DNA of 64,000 bases, from assembly GCA_020073265.1 (NCBI GenBank), contig JAIQFN010000016.1, positions 1 to 64,000 on the forward strand. Reading direction: 5' to 3'. The position numbers and the translations under genes were made by a program. Shown piece after piece: positions 49,492 to 58,223 of the stretch. This stretch comes from Terriglobia bacterium (GTDB lineage Bacteria > Acidobacteriota > Terriglobia > Bryobacterales > Bryobacteraceae). Position 1 is the first letter of the stretch; the number at the start of each line of letters is the position of its first letter. The notes under the pieces were generated by a model. It was given only the letters and a program-made list of their open reading frames with translations. It was not told the DNA's origin and did not search any database.

Positions 49492-50351
49492 GAGTCTCGA
49501 ATCCCGACAAGGTGTTTTGGCCCGACGAGGGCTACACTAAGCTGGATCTCGCGCGCTACTACGCCGCAGTCTTCGGAAAGCTCGAGCCATACGTTTCAGG
49601 CCGCATGCTCACCATGGAGCGTTGCCCGGACGGCATGCTCGGCGAATGCTTCTATCAAAAGCAGGCCCCTAAAGGACTGCCGGCTGCAACGCCCACGCAA
49701 ATCATCCGCCACGCGAACCGGAACGTTCGCTACATCGTCGGTGGCGCACTTGAAACGCAGCTCGAGTTGGTGAATCTCGGCTGCATCGCGGTACACGTCT
49801 GGTCCAGCCGCGCCGCTCATCCGCGCCAGCCGGATTGGATGGTCTTCGATCTCGACCCGGGTTCGGGTGAATTTGCGGACGCAGCCGAAGCTGGATTGCT
49901 GGTCAAGGAAGCGCTCGACCAGCTCGACCTGACTTCGTTTCCGAAAACGTCAGGCAGCCGCGGCCTGCACGTCTTCGTTCCGATCGTCGTGGGACCCGAC
50001 TGCGATGACGTGCTCGCGTTCGCGAAGGCGGTTTGCGAACGCGTGGCCGCCGCGCATCCAAGCGTAGTCACCGTCGAGCCGCGCATCGAGGCGCGTGGCG
50101 ATCGCGTCTATCTGGACCCGTTCCGGAACTCGTTCGGCGCCACCGTCGCCGCGCCGTATTCGGTTCGCCGCCGCGCGAAAGCCCCCTTCTCGATGCCGCT
50201 GCTCTGGCCGGAAGTAAAACCGACGCTCGTTCCTTCGGACTACAACCTGGGTAACTACGAAAAACGCCTGGCCGGCCACGACCCGTGGGAAGATTTCTTC
50301 CACAGCCGCCAATCGATCGAAAAAGCTTCCCGGGTGTTGCAGAGAATCTGA
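49488..50351 (+). CDS. LigD-type polymerase/primase domain protein
   Basis: Starting at the TTG at 49488, overlapping the PE stop, the product has about 287 residues beginning RVSNPDKVFWPDEGYTKLDL, the usual first motif of LigD PolDom. It continues with the metal-binding DWMVFDLDPG, SGSRGLHVFVPI and YLDPFRNSFGATVAAPYSVR. It is an AEP-superfamily polymerase that fills ends with ribonucleotides in end joining. No ATP-dependent ligase domain and no Ku gene are in the window. A dispersed hairpin repeat begins two bases after the stop. The open frame reaches back to 49008 inside the PE gene, but only as a shadow. Confidence 0.88.
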   Translation: MRVSNPDKVFWPDEGYTKLDLARYYAAVFGKLEPYVSGRMLTMERCPDGMLGECFYQKQAPKGLPAATPTQIIRHANRNVRYIVGGALETQLELVNLGCIAVHVWSSRAAHPRQPDWMVFDLDPGSGEFADAAEAGLLVKEALDQLDLTSFPKTSGSRGLHVFVPIVVGPDCDDVLAFAKAVCERVAAAHPSVVTVEPRIEARGDRVYLDPFRNSFGATVAAPYSVRRRAKAPFSMPLLWPEVKPTLVPSDYNLGNYEKRLAGHDPWEDFFHSRQSIEKASRVLQRI

Positions 50352-50352
50352 T

Positions 50353-50398
50353 GTGGCGCACGCACTCGTGCGTGCAGCGTTCACATTCGTGTGAACGC
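50353..50398 (+). repeat. Double-hairpin dispersed repeat, copy 3
   Basis: GTGGCGCACGCAC-TC-GTGCGTGCA then GCGTTCACA-TTCG-TGTGAACGC, two perfect hairpins of 8 and 9 bp, the second with a TTCG tetraloop. It lies directly after the LigD polymerase stop and before a convergent small gene. Confidence 0.8.
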
Positions 50399-50408
50399 CA
50401 GGCGAGTA

Positions 50409-50633
50409 CTAGCGCTCTTCCAGGTGCCTAAGCCTCGCGTCCAGGACTTCCTCCATGCGATGAAGCTCGGAGCGCCACAGGTCGCGCATATCGTCGAAGC
50501 GCTTGTCAATCCCTTCGAATCGCCTTTCAATGGTGGCAAATCTTGCGTTGAAGTAAGCGATGAGGAGGCCCGTCATCGCGGCGTTGAATAACATCGGAAT
50601 GCCGATCGCCAAGTAGAGTTGCTCGTTGGTCAT
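50409..50633 (-). CDS. Small membrane-anchored coiled-coil protein
   Basis: The 74-residue product has one N-terminal membrane helix (LYLAIGIPMLFNAAMTGLLIAYF) followed by a charged heptad-like helix (FATIERRFEGIDKRFDDMRD, then LHRMEEVLDARLRHLEER), so it is probably a membrane-tethered coiled coil. Similar small proteins are common and uncharacterised. It is 42 bases downstream of the ABC permease gene on the same strand and could be co-transcribed with it. Confidence 0.7.
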   Translation of the reverse strand: MTNEQLYLAIGIPMLFNAAMTGLLIAYFNARFATIERRFEGIDKRFDDMRDLWRSELHRMEEVLDARLRHLEER

Positions 50634-50675
50634 GGCCGCCGCTGTTACGCAGTTCTATTGTCTCACGCGCCGCCA

Positions 50676-51485
50676 CTAACTCACCACCCGCGCCCGGAAC
50701 GTCCGGCTCCCCACGATCAGCGACCCCACCACGCTCGCCCCCAGCGCCACCAAAACCCACGCGATGTGCAGCGTCGGAATACTCTGCCCGCCGACCGGAG
50801 GCACCATGGCGTACCGCAAACCTTCGGCGCAGTAAGTCAGCGGATTGAACAGCGTCACCACTTGGAACCACCGGATGTGGTCGAGCGCGCCCCACGGATA
50901 GTACGTGCAGCCGGTGAACAGCAGCGGCGTGAAGATCAACGTGAACATCAGGCTGATCTGCTCCGGCTTGATGCTGGTGCCCATCACCAGCCCGATGCCC
51001 GCGCCCACCGCGGCCGTCAACACGATCATTCCCGCCAGCAGGGCGATATGATCCGTCCGCACCGCGTAGCGGTCGCCCAGAATCCACCAGGCCAGCGGAA
51101 AAATCACCGCCCCGGCCACCACGCCGCGCATGGTGGCGAACAACACCTTCTCCACTGCAACCAGCCCGATCGGCAGCGGTGACAACAGCCGGTCGTCGAT
51201 TTCACGCGCGAAGCCGAGATCCAGCACCAGCGGCAGCGTGACGCCTTGCATGGATGCCACCAACGCCGTGAGTCCCACGATGCCCGGCAGCATAACCGCG
51301 ACGAACGCTCCCGCCGTCATCCCCATTCCCGGCAGCACTTTTCCGAAGATGAACAGGAAGAATAGAGGCTGCAACAGGGCCTGCAGCAGGAACGCGACGA
51401 TCTCGCGCCCGGTAACCACCAGGTCGCGTCGCAGCATCGCCAGGAAGGCCGTCATGGCCAGAGAAAAGCGAGACGGTGAATGCAT
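50676..51485 (-). CDS. ABC-2 type transporter permease
   Basis: The 269-residue product has six predicted membrane helices with the ABC-2 pattern: LRRDLVVTGREIVAFLLQ at the start, LDLGFAREIDDRLLSPLPI (coupling region), and a C-terminal helix with WVLVALGASVVGSLIVGSRTFRAR. It forms the membrane part of a DrrAB-like exporter with the ATPase gene upstream, whose stop it overlaps by one base (TGATG). Exported substrate is unknown. Confidence 0.92.
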   Translation of the reverse strand: MHSPSRFSLAMTAFLAMLRRDLVVTGREIVAFLLQALLQPLFFLFIFGKVLPGMGMTAGAFVAVMLPGIVGLTALVASMQGVTLPLVLDLGFAREIDDRLLSPLPIGLVAVEKVLFATMRGVVAGAVIFPLAWWILGDRYAVRTDHIALLAGMIVLTAAVGAGIGLVMGTSIKPEQISLMFTLIFTPLLFTGCTYYPWGALDHIRWFQVVTLFNPLTYCAEGLRYAMVPPVGGQSIPTLHIAWVLVALGASVVGSLIVGSRTFRARVVS

Positions 51486-52570
51486 CAGCGCAGGTGCCTC
51501 CCGGTGAGATAAATGAAAACTTCCTCGAGCGTGGCTTGTTTCAAATGCAGATCTCGTACTTCAGCGCCGGCCGCCAGCACGGCCTGCGCCGCGGCCCCGG
51601 TCAAGGATCGCGCGTTCTCCGCGTACAGCCGATAGGTCGCGATACCCGGTTCGTCTTGCCCGGCCGCAGCCGCCGCCGGCGCGCCCCGCATCGCCCAGGG
51701 ACCGCCTGGACCGGCAGCCGCCTGCATCACCGGCGCCGGTTGCGCCGCCATTTCTTCCACCTTCGACACTCCCGGCAGCGCTTCGAGCGAACTCTTCAGC
51801 CGCTGGTGCGTGGCCGCATCGGACGAATCCGGAACATAGGCCCGAATCTCCAGCGCGTTGCCACCCGGAATCATTTTCTTCAATTCCGCCGAGGTGTTGT
51901 TCACCAGGATCTTGCCGTGATCCATGATGGCGATGCGCTCGCACAGCTTGTCGGCCTCGTCCATATCGTGCGTGGTCAACAGAATGGTGAGACCCTGCTT
52001 GTTCAGCTCGCGAATGCGGTCCCACAGGAACAACCGCGATTGCGGATCCAGGTTGTTGGTCGGCTCGTCCAGAAACAAAACGTCGGGCGAGTGCATCAGC
52101 GCTCTCGCGATCATCAGCCGCTGCGCCATGCCGCCCGAATAGCGATTCACCTTTTCGTTCTTGCGCTCGCCCAGTCCCAGCTCGTCGAGCAACTTGTCCG
52201 CGCGCGCCTCCCGCTCCTTGCGCCCCACGTTGTGATACGCCGCGTGAAACGTCAGGATCTCGCGCACCTTGAGGCTGCGGTCCAGATTGCTCTGCTGCGG
52301 AACCACGGCGATGCGCTGCTTCACCGCGATCGGATCGGCGGCCACGTCGATCCCCATGATCCTGGCCGCGCCGCTAGTGGGCTTTACGCTCGTGATCAGC
52401 ACGCCGATGGTGGTGGTCTTCCCCGCCCCATTCGGACCGAGCAACGCGAAGATCTCCCCGCGCCGCACCTCGAAAGAAACGCCATCCACGGCGTTGGTCT
52501 TGGATTTCTGATAGCGCTTCACCAGCTCGCGCACTTCGATTGCGGGCACACCATTGGTAGAATTAGCCAC
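51485..52570 (-). CDS. ABC transporter ATP-binding protein (DrrA-like)
   Basis: The 361-residue product has Walker A GPNGAGKTTTIG, the Q-loop region, signature YSGGMAQRL, Walker B DVLFLDEPTNNLDP and the switch His in TTHDMDEADKL. After the ATPase core comes a DrrA-type C-terminal domain, which here carries an unusual Ala/Gly/Pro-rich insert (near residues 280-310, with GPGGPWAMRGAPAAAAAG) before the final LKQATLEEVFIYLTGRHL. It powers the permease encoded next. Confidence 0.93.
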   Translation of the reverse strand: MANSTNGVPAIEVRELVKRYQKSKTNAVDGVSFEVRRGEIFALLGPNGAGKTTTIGVLITSVKPTSGAARIMGIDVAADPIAVKQRIAVVPQQSNLDRSLKVREILTFHAAYHNVGRKEREARADKLLDELGLGERKNEKVNRYSGGMAQRLMIARALMHSPDVLFLDEPTNNLDPQSRLFLWDRIRELNKQGLTILLTTHDMDEADKLCERIAIMDHGKILVNNTSAELKKMIPGGNALEIRAYVPDSSDAATHQRLKSSLEALPGVSKVEEMAAQPAPVMQAAAGPGGPWAMRGAPAAAAAGQDEPGIATYRLYAENARSLTGAAAQAVLAAGAEVRDLHLKQATLEEVFIYLTGRHLR

Positions 52571-52664
52571 ACCGGACCCCAGGATATATTGAATAGCACG
52601 AACCCACCCCGTCGCGCACGCGAGTGGGAACGCAATGCGAGATTCTGCTAGCCTTGCGTGTTTG

Positions 52665-53645
52665 ATGCCCGTAATTGATTTTCACAACCACTACTACCCT
52701 CCCGCCTATCTGGACGCCCTGCGCTCCGGATCAAGCGCTGTCCAGGTGACCATCGACGCGCAAGGCAATCCCTGCCTGCACTATCCCGGAGACTACAACG
52801 TCGCCGTCCCCGGCCACCGCGACATCGATTACCGGGAGCAGGTCCTCATCGAACACGGCATCGACACGCAGGTCCTCACACTGACCACACCCGGCACGTA
52901 TGTCGAAACGCCGCCCACTGCCACGCGCCTCGCGACGCTGGTGAACGACTGCTTCGCGGACGTGATCGCGCGCAAGAAAGGCCGCTTCACGGCGCTCGCC
53001 ACGCTCCCGCTCAACGACCCGCGCGCCTCCGTCGCCGAATTCGAACGCGCGACTCGCCAGCTTGGCCTCCGCGGCGCCATGCTCTTCAGCAACGTCAACG
53101 GCGTTGCGCTCGCCGACCAGCGCTTCTGGCCGCTGTATGAGGCCGCCAACGATCAGGCCGCGGTGCTGTACATTCATCCCACCAATCCCGCCAGCGTCGA
53201 AGCTATGACCGAGTACTGGCTGATGCCGCTGGTCGGTTTCCTCTTCGATACCACGCTGGCGGCCGCGCATCTGGTGTTCAGCGGCGTAGTGGAGCGATTC
53301 CCGCGCATCCGCTGGGCGCTGTGCCATCTCGGCGGCGCGATCCCGTACCTGGTCGAGCGCCTGGATCGCGGCTTCTATGCCTTCAACGATTGCCGCGCGA
53401 ATATCAACAAGCCGCCCAGCGAATACCTCAAAAGCTTTTACTACGACACGGTGAACTTCAACCCGCGCGCCATCGAACTCGCCATCGCTTTCGCCGGCGT
53501 GGACCACATCCTGGCGGGCAGCGACTACCCGCACCAGATCGGAAGCATCCCCAAGATGCTCCAAAGCGTCCACGCCCTGAACATCGCCGAATCCGATAAG
53601 GCCGCGATCCTCGCCGGCAACGCCACGAAGCTCCTGGGCTTGTAG
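52665..53645 (+). CDS. Amidohydrolase family protein (ACMSD-like, amidohydrolase 2)
   Basis: From ATG 52665 the product is 326 residues. The metal-binding start IDFHNHYYPP, the His in YIHPTNPA, WALCHLGGAIPYLVERLDRGF and the distal Asp in LAGSDYPHQIGS are the marks of the amidohydrolase_2 group, which includes aminocarboxymuconate-semialdehyde decarboxylase. The reaction may be a decarboxylation or hydrolysis of an aromatic-derived acid. A REP-like repeat and then an amidase gene follow. Confidence 0.9.
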   Translation: MPVIDFHNHYYPPAYLDALRSGSSAVQVTIDAQGNPCLHYPGDYNVAVPGHRDIDYREQVLIEHGIDTQVLTLTTPGTYVETPPTATRLATLVNDCFADVIARKKGRFTALATLPLNDPRASVAEFERATRQLGLRGAMLFSNVNGVALADQRFWPLYEAANDQAAVLYIHPTNPASVEAMTEYWLMPLVGFLFDTTLAAAHLVFSGVVERFPRIRWALCHLGGAIPYLVERLDRGFYAFNDCRANINKPPSEYLKSFYYDTVNFNPRAIELAIAFAGVDHILAGSDYPHQIGSIPKMLQSVHALNIAESDKAAILAGNATKLLGL

Positions 53646-53646
53646 A

Positions 53647-53686
53647 GTGGGGCGGCCAATTCTGGCCGCAGCCGCCTTCAGGCGGC
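53647..53686 (+). repeat. REP-like double hairpin, single copy
   Basis: GTGGGGCGGCCAATTCTGGC then CGCAGCCGCCTTCAGGCGGC: stems CGGCCA/TGGCCG and GCCGCC/GGCGGC. Same layout as 33759 and 30743, with compensating stem changes. It begins one base after the amidohydrolase stop. Confidence 0.75.
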
Positions 53687-53713
53687 TCTGTATAATTCCT
53701 GAGGGAGCACTGC

Positions 53714-55207
53714 ATGCAGCCGGCCGCCACACAGACAGACTCACAAAGCCAAACCTTCTTCGATCCCGACTTCGGCTCGGCCCTCGACGCCGCCGCCGCG
53801 ATCCGCGCGCGCAAGATCTCCGCCGTCGAACTCACTGAGCACATCTTCCGCCGCATCGATGCATTCCAGCCCAAGCTCAACGCCTACGTTTATCAACTGC
53901 GCGAGCAGGCGCTGGAGCAAGCGCGCCAGGCCGATGAGGCGATCACCCGCAACCGAGCAACCGGCGTCTTCCACGGCGTCCCGATCAACGTCAAGGAAAG
54001 CTTCGGCGTCCAGGGACAACCTTGCACCTGGGGCCTGCCGGGGCTCAAGGATTCCAAAGCGCCCGCGAATGCCGTCGCGGTACGCCGCCTTCTGGATGCC
54101 GGGTCCATCCTGCTCGGCGCAACCAACGTGCCCCTGAACCTGATGGATGGCCAGTCCTTCAACGATATCTACGGCACCACGAACAACCCCTGGGATCTGG
54201 CGCGCACTCCCGGCGGTTCGTCCGGCGGATCGGCCGCCTCGCTCGCCGCCGGCCTGGCGTTCCTCAGCATCGGATCGGATATCGGCGGCAGCATCCGAAC
54301 CCCGTGCGCGTTTTGCGGAGTCTACGGCCACAAGCCGACGCTCGACATCATGTGCCAGACCGGCCACCTCCCCGGCGGCGTGCACTCCGATCCCGGATTC
54401 TCGACCCTGCTGGCCGTCGGCGGCCCGATGGCGCGCAGCGCCGAAGACCTGGACGCGGCGTTGCGCATTCTGGCCGGCCCGGAACCTCCCGACTCGAAAG
54501 CCTTCCAGTGGACGCTGCCCGCACCGCGACACCAGAGGCTCAGCGACTACCGCGTGGGCTACCTGCTCGAAGATCCCGCCGTCCCGGTCTCGGCCGAAAC
54601 CAAGGTCGTCCTGGAAGCGGCCATTCACGCCTGCGAAAAAGCCGGAGCCAAGCTCAAAGCCGGCTGGCCCGAAAACTTTCAGTTTCAGGAAATGCTCGAT
54701 GTCTACCTCTTCCTGCTGGGCGCTTTCGACTTCAGCGTGATGCCGCGCGAACGCCAGCAGAAACTTCGGCCGCGCCTCGCCGCGCGATCCGACATGCTGG
54801 CGCAAGGAATGCTCACCGACTTTGCGCAGTGGCAATGGCGCAACCGCAAGCGGCTGGCTTATCGCGCGCTGTGGGAAAAATTCTTCGAAACCGTCGACGT
54901 GTTCCTGCTTCCCACCGCCTTCACCACGGCCTTCCCGCACGACCGCACGCCGCAGGACGCCCGCATGATTCCGATGCCAGAAGGCGGCGCGCTGCCCTTC
55001 TGGAACATCACCAGCTACATCGCGCCCGCCACCTTGACCGGTTGTCCCGCCACCACCGCGCCCGCCGGCCTGAGCAAGAGCGGACTGCCGGTGGGACTCC
55101 AGATCGTCGGGCCGTATCTGGAAGACGCAACGCCGATCGCGTTCGCCGGATTGCTGGCCCGAGAAATCGGCGGATTTCTGCAACCGCCGGACTTTGGCGG
55201 AATCTAA
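53714..55207 (+). CDS. Amidase (amidase-signature family)
   Basis: The 497-residue product has the amidase-signature triad regions: the Lys in GVPINVKESFGV and the two serines in PGGSSGGSAASLAAG followed by GSDIGGSIRTPCAFCGVYG. The C-terminal YIAPATLTGCPATTAPAG, then GLPVGLQIVGPYLED, is also typical. It hydrolyses a carbon-nitrogen amide bond in the cytoplasm. It differs from GatA in that no GatB/C genes are near. A crotonase gene begins five bases after it, so the pair may be co-expressed. Confidence 0.92.
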   Translation: MQPAATQTDSQSQTFFDPDFGSALDAAAAIRARKISAVELTEHIFRRIDAFQPKLNAYVYQLREQALEQARQADEAITRNRATGVFHGVPINVKESFGVQGQPCTWGLPGLKDSKAPANAVAVRRLLDAGSILLGATNVPLNLMDGQSFNDIYGTTNNPWDLARTPGGSSGGSAASLAAGLAFLSIGSDIGGSIRTPCAFCGVYGHKPTLDIMCQTGHLPGGVHSDPGFSTLLAVGGPMARSAEDLDAALRILAGPEPPDSKAFQWTLPAPRHQRLSDYRVGYLLEDPAVPVSAETKVVLEAAIHACEKAGAKLKAGWPENFQFQEMLDVYLFLLGAFDFSVMPRERQQKLRPRLAARSDMLAQGMLTDFAQWQWRNRKRLAYRALWEKFFETVDVFLLPTAFTTAFPHDRTPQDARMIPMPEGGALPFWNITSYIAPATLTGCPATTAPAGLSKSGLPVGLQIVGPYLEDATPIAFAGLLAREIGGFLQPPDFGGI

Positions 55208-55212
55208 GCATC

Positions 55213-55971
55213 ATGATTGAAGTCACCCAGCGCGGCGAAGTGGCCGTCTTGCAACTCAAGCACGGTAAAGCCAACGCCCTGGATGTTGAATTCTGCGACG
55301 CCATAGCCGCTCAACTCCAGGCGCTGAAGAATTCATCCGCCGGCGCTCTCGTCCTGATCGGTCAGGGCCAGATCTTTTCGGCGGGCGTGGATCTGCGGCG
55401 CGTCTTGAGCGGCGGTCCCGTTTACATTCGCGCCTTCATTCCCAGCCTGCAGAAGGCCTTCGAGATCCTGTTCAACTTCCCGAAGCCCGTGGTTGCGGCA
55501 GTGAACGGCCACGCCATCGCCGGCGGCTGCATCCTGGCGTGCGCGGCCGATCATCGGATCATGGCAAACGGTTCCGGACGAATCGGGACTCCCGAATTGC
55601 TGGTGGGCGTGCCGTTTCCCACCGTCGCGCTCGAGACCGTGCGCTTCGCCGCGGGGCCGCAGCATTTCCAAAAGCTGGTCTACAGCGGCGCAACGCTTTC
55701 GCCGCACAAGGCCCAGGAATACGGACTCGTGGACGAGGTGGCCGATCCGGGCGCGCTGCTGGATCACGCCGTGGCGGCCGCCGAACGCCTGGCTCGATTG
55801 CCTCGCGCAGCCTTCGCACTGACCAAGAGCCAGATCCGTCAGCCGACTCGAACTCGAATCCAGAACGACGGTCCGCGATTCGATCCCACAGTCGAGGAAT
55901 CGTGGTCGAGTCCGGAAACGCTGGCGGCCATTCAGCAGTATGTGGATCGAACGCTCAAGAAGCCGAGCTGA
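55213..55971 (+). CDS. Enoyl-CoA hydratase/isomerase family protein
   Basis: The 252-residue product has a compact crotonase fold: VAVLQLKHGKANALDVEF, GQIFSAGVDLRRV, and VNGHAIAGGCILACAADHRIM, then GTPELLVGVPFPTVALE. The first oxyanion segment has Ser-Ala-Gly-Val-Asp in place of the more usual Cys-Ala-Gly-Gly/Ala-Asp, and both catalytic-Glu positions seem changed, so it may be an isomerase or deacylase-type crotonase. Close to the amidase upstream; hemD follows after 29 bases. Confidence 0.88.
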   Translation: MIEVTQRGEVAVLQLKHGKANALDVEFCDAIAAQLQALKNSSAGALVLIGQGQIFSAGVDLRRVLSGGPVYIRAFIPSLQKAFEILFNFPKPVVAAVNGHAIAGGCILACAADHRIMANGSGRIGTPELLVGVPFPTVALETVRFAAGPQHFQKLVYSGATLSPHKAQEYGLVDEVADPGALLDHAVAAAERLARLPRAAFALTKSQIRQPTRTRIQNDGPRFDPTVEESWSSPETLAAIQQYVDRTLKKPS

Positions 55972-56000
55972 GACCGCCCCGCGTTGCTAACCTGAAAGGG

Positions 56001-56837
56001 ATGCCCTTCGATGGCCTGCGCGTCGTCAGCTTCGAAAGCCGGCGCGCCAACGAGATCGCCGAGTTGATCCGCCGGCAAGGTGGCGATCCCTTCGTCGCGC
56101 CATCCATGCGCGAGGCCTCCATCCAAAACAACCGCGAAGCCTTCGAGTTCGCCGAGCGCCTGTTTCGCGGCGAATTCGACATGCTGATCTGCCTCACCGG
56201 CGTCGGCATTCGGGCGCTCGACAAGGTCCTGGCATCGCGCTTCGACCCGGGCGCTTTCGCGGCGGCGCTGCGAAAGATCACCATCGTCGCGCGCGGACCC
56301 AAACCCTCGGCGGCGCTGCGCGAAATGCAGGTTCCTGTCGCCGTCACCGTTCCCGAGCCCAACACCTGGCGCGAACTGGTAGCCGCCATCGCGCCACGCA
56401 GCGAGCGCCGCATCGCAGTTCAGGAATATGGCAAATCGAATCCTGAGTTGCTGGCCGCTCTCCGCGAGCGCGGCGCCGAAGTGACCGCCGTGCGCGTCTA
56501 TCAATGGGACCTGCCCGAAGACACGCAGCCGCTTCGCGAAGCCATCCGCCGCATCGTCGAAGCTCAGGCCGACGTCGCCATCTTCACCACCTCCATCCAG
56601 CTCACGCACCTGTTCCGCGTCGCCGCCGAGGCGTGCCTCGACCAAGCCGTTCACGCCGCTCTCAGCCGCATGGTGATCGCCTCCATCGGCCCCACCACCA
56701 CCGAAGCGCTCGAGGAATTCGGCCTCAAGCCCGACATCACTCCGAGTCATCCCAAGATGGGTTTCCTCATCAAGGAAACCGCCGAGCAGGCCGCTGCGAT
56801 TCTCGAAAGGAAGCGACGCGTCCATGCCGAAAAATGA
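56001..56837 (+). CDS. hemD: Uroporphyrinogen-III synthase
   Basis: The 278-residue product begins GLRVVSFESRRANEIAELIR, has the two-lobed HemD layout with MLICLTGVGIRALDKVL in the first lobe and VAIFTTSIQLTHLFRVAAE and ASIGPTTTEALEEFGLKPDI near the C-terminus. The last motif (S-I-G-x-T-T-x-x-A-L) is the usual HemD signature. It closes and inverts ring D to make uroporphyrinogen III. The 3' end overlaps the following small gene by 14 bases, which ties haem synthesis to the F0 genes in one transcript. Confidence 0.85.
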   Translation: MPFDGLRVVSFESRRANEIAELIRRQGGDPFVAPSMREASIQNNREAFEFAERLFRGEFDMLICLTGVGIRALDKVLASRFDPGAFAAALRKITIVARGPKPSAALREMQVPVAVTVPEPNTWRELVAAIAPRSERRIAVQEYGKSNPELLAALRERGAEVTAVRVYQWDLPEDTQPLREAIRRIVEAQADVAIFTTSIQLTHLFRVAAEACLDQAVHAALSRMVIASIGPTTTEALEEFGLKPDITPSHPKMGFLIKETAEQAAAILERKRRVHAEK

Positions 56838-57036
56838 CCTCATGCAGCAGCTCGGCAAGTACTACAGCGTGGCCTTCCTGGTTCCGGCCGCGGTGCTGGT
56901 CGGCTTCGTCATCGGATACCTGCTCGACAGAGTCTTCGGCACCGGCTTCCTAAAAATCATCTTTCTGTTCCTGGGCCTGGCCTCGGGCGTGATCCAATTG
57001 GTGCGTGAGTTGAGCAAGAGCGATGCCCGAAACTGA
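56824..57036 (+). CDS. AtpZ/AtpI-family small membrane protein of the ATP synthase locus
   Basis: The 70-residue product has two membrane helices (FLVPAAVLVGFVIGYLLDRVFG and IIFLFLGLASGVIQLVREL), with GYLLDRxFG the mark of the F0F1 ATPase gene-1 family (AtpZ/AtpQ-like, PF09527). These proteins help assemble or supply ions to the synthase. It overlaps hemD upstream and the AtpI-like gene downstream by 14 bases each. Confidence 0.8.
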   Translation: MPKNDLMQQLGKYYSVAFLVPAAVLVGFVIGYLLDRVFGTGFLKIIFLFLGLASGVIQLVRELSKSDARN

Positions 57037-57400
57037 CCCGGCGTTCTACGATCGGGCGCTGCGCCGCGTCGGCCGCCTGATCCTGGCCATCGCGACCATC
57101 GGAGCGGGCGTCCTCACCTCGCTCAAGGGATTCCACATGGGCCTCGCGTTCCTGATTGGCGCGCTGTTCTCGTACGTCAGCTTCTGGGGCTGGCAGCACG
57201 TAGTCGTCGCGCTTTCGCCCGGCGCGTCGAAGCACAAGCCGTGGAAATTCACGCTCCGCATTGTCGCGCTCGCCGCGCTGGCCTGCGCTATAATTAAGCT
57301 TCTGGGACTCAACGTAGCGGCAGCGGTTACAGGCCTGCTCGTTTCCGCCGCGGCGGTTATCCTCGAAATCGTTTACGAACTCATCTATGCAAGAGCATGA
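57023..57400 (+). CDS. AtpI-like ATP synthase subunit I
   Basis: The 125-residue product has four membrane helices (LILAIATIGAGVLTSL, GLAFLIGALFSYVSFWGWQ, a third with IVALAALACAIIKLLG and a fourth with GLLVSAAAVILEIVYEL). Subunit-I proteins show little sequence conservation, so the call depends on position before atpB, size and topology. It overlaps the neighbours on both sides by 14 bases. Confidence 0.7.
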   Translation: MPETDPAFYDRALRRVGRLILAIATIGAGVLTSLKGFHMGLAFLIGALFSYVSFWGWQHVVVALSPGASKHKPWKFTLRIVALAALACAIIKLLGLNVAAAVTGLLVSAAAVILEIVYELIYARA

Positions 57401-58127
57401 AGTAGATCTCTGGACAACCAAGCTGTTTAATGATTTTCTGGCTGCGCCCCTGAACTCACTGCTGAACGCGGTCGGGCGGCCGGCGGCGGATCCCGCGCAT
57501 CCGTGGCAGAACTGGATCACCATGGAGATCCTGGTGGTTTTGATCATCATGGTGCTGTTCGCGATCCTGAAGTCGCGCCTCTCCGCCGACAATCCCGGCA
57601 AACTGCAGATCCTGTTCGAAACCATCTATGAGTTCGTCGCCGGCCAGGCGCACGACGCCGTGGAGCACTCCTCGAAATATGTTCCGTTCTTCGGGACCAT
57701 TTTCATTTTCATTCTGTTCATGAACCTGATCGGCGTGATTCCGGGCTTCGAATCGCCTACCATGACTCCGGCGGTTCCCCTGGCGCTAGCCGTCAGCGTG
57801 TTCGGCTACTACAACTGGATGGGTTTCCGCGAGCAGGGCTTGCTCCGCTACCTGGCGCATTTCGCCGGGCCGGTGTGGTGGATGGCGCCGCTCATGATTC
57901 CCATCGAAATCATCAGTACCTTGGCGCGCCCGCTATCGCTCACGGTTCGTCTCTTCGCGAACATGTTCGCGGGCGAGCGGGTCACCATGACGTTTCTCTC
58001 GCTCACTTACCTGGCGATCCCGGCCGTCTTCATGGGGCTGCACGTTTTCGTCGCATTCTTACAGGCTTTTATTTTTATGCTGCTCGCCATGATCTACGTC
58101 GGTGGCGCGGTGGCGCACGAACATTGA
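57387..58127 (+). CDS. atpB: F0F1 ATP synthase subunit a
   Basis: The 246-residue product is a full-length subunit a. It has FGTIFIFILFMNLIGVIPGF in the second helix, and the essential arginine in the fourth helix within LARPLSLTVRLFANMFAGE. The C-terminal helix has FIFMLLAMIYVGGAVAHEH. It forms the ion half-channels next to the c ring. Start overlaps the AtpI-like gene by 14 bases; atpE follows after 96 bases with its own strong ribosome site. Confidence 0.95.
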   Translation: MQEHEVDLWTTKLFNDFLAAPLNSLLNAVGRPAADPAHPWQNWITMEILVVLIIMVLFAILKSRLSADNPGKLQILFETIYEFVAGQAHDAVEHSSKYVPFFGTIFIFILFMNLIGVIPGFESPTMTPAVPLALAVSVFGYYNWMGFREQGLLRYLAHFAGPVWWMAPLMIPIEIISTLARPLSLTVRLFANMFAGERVTMTFLSLTYLAIPAVFMGLHVFVAFLQAFIFMLLAMIYVGGAVAHEH

Positions 58128-58223
58128 TACCGGCATCATCGTTTCGAGCGTGAGCCCGTCGTCCCCCAGGATAGATTGGGAACCACCTCCTCGGAACAAT
58201 TTCTAAAGAAGGAGAACACTCAA

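Noticed and set aside
54022-55971. A 649-codon frame covering the amidase and the crotonase as one fusion
   Set aside because: Only the part after 55213 has family motifs. The amidase is read in another frame with all catalytic residues, so there are two separate genes.
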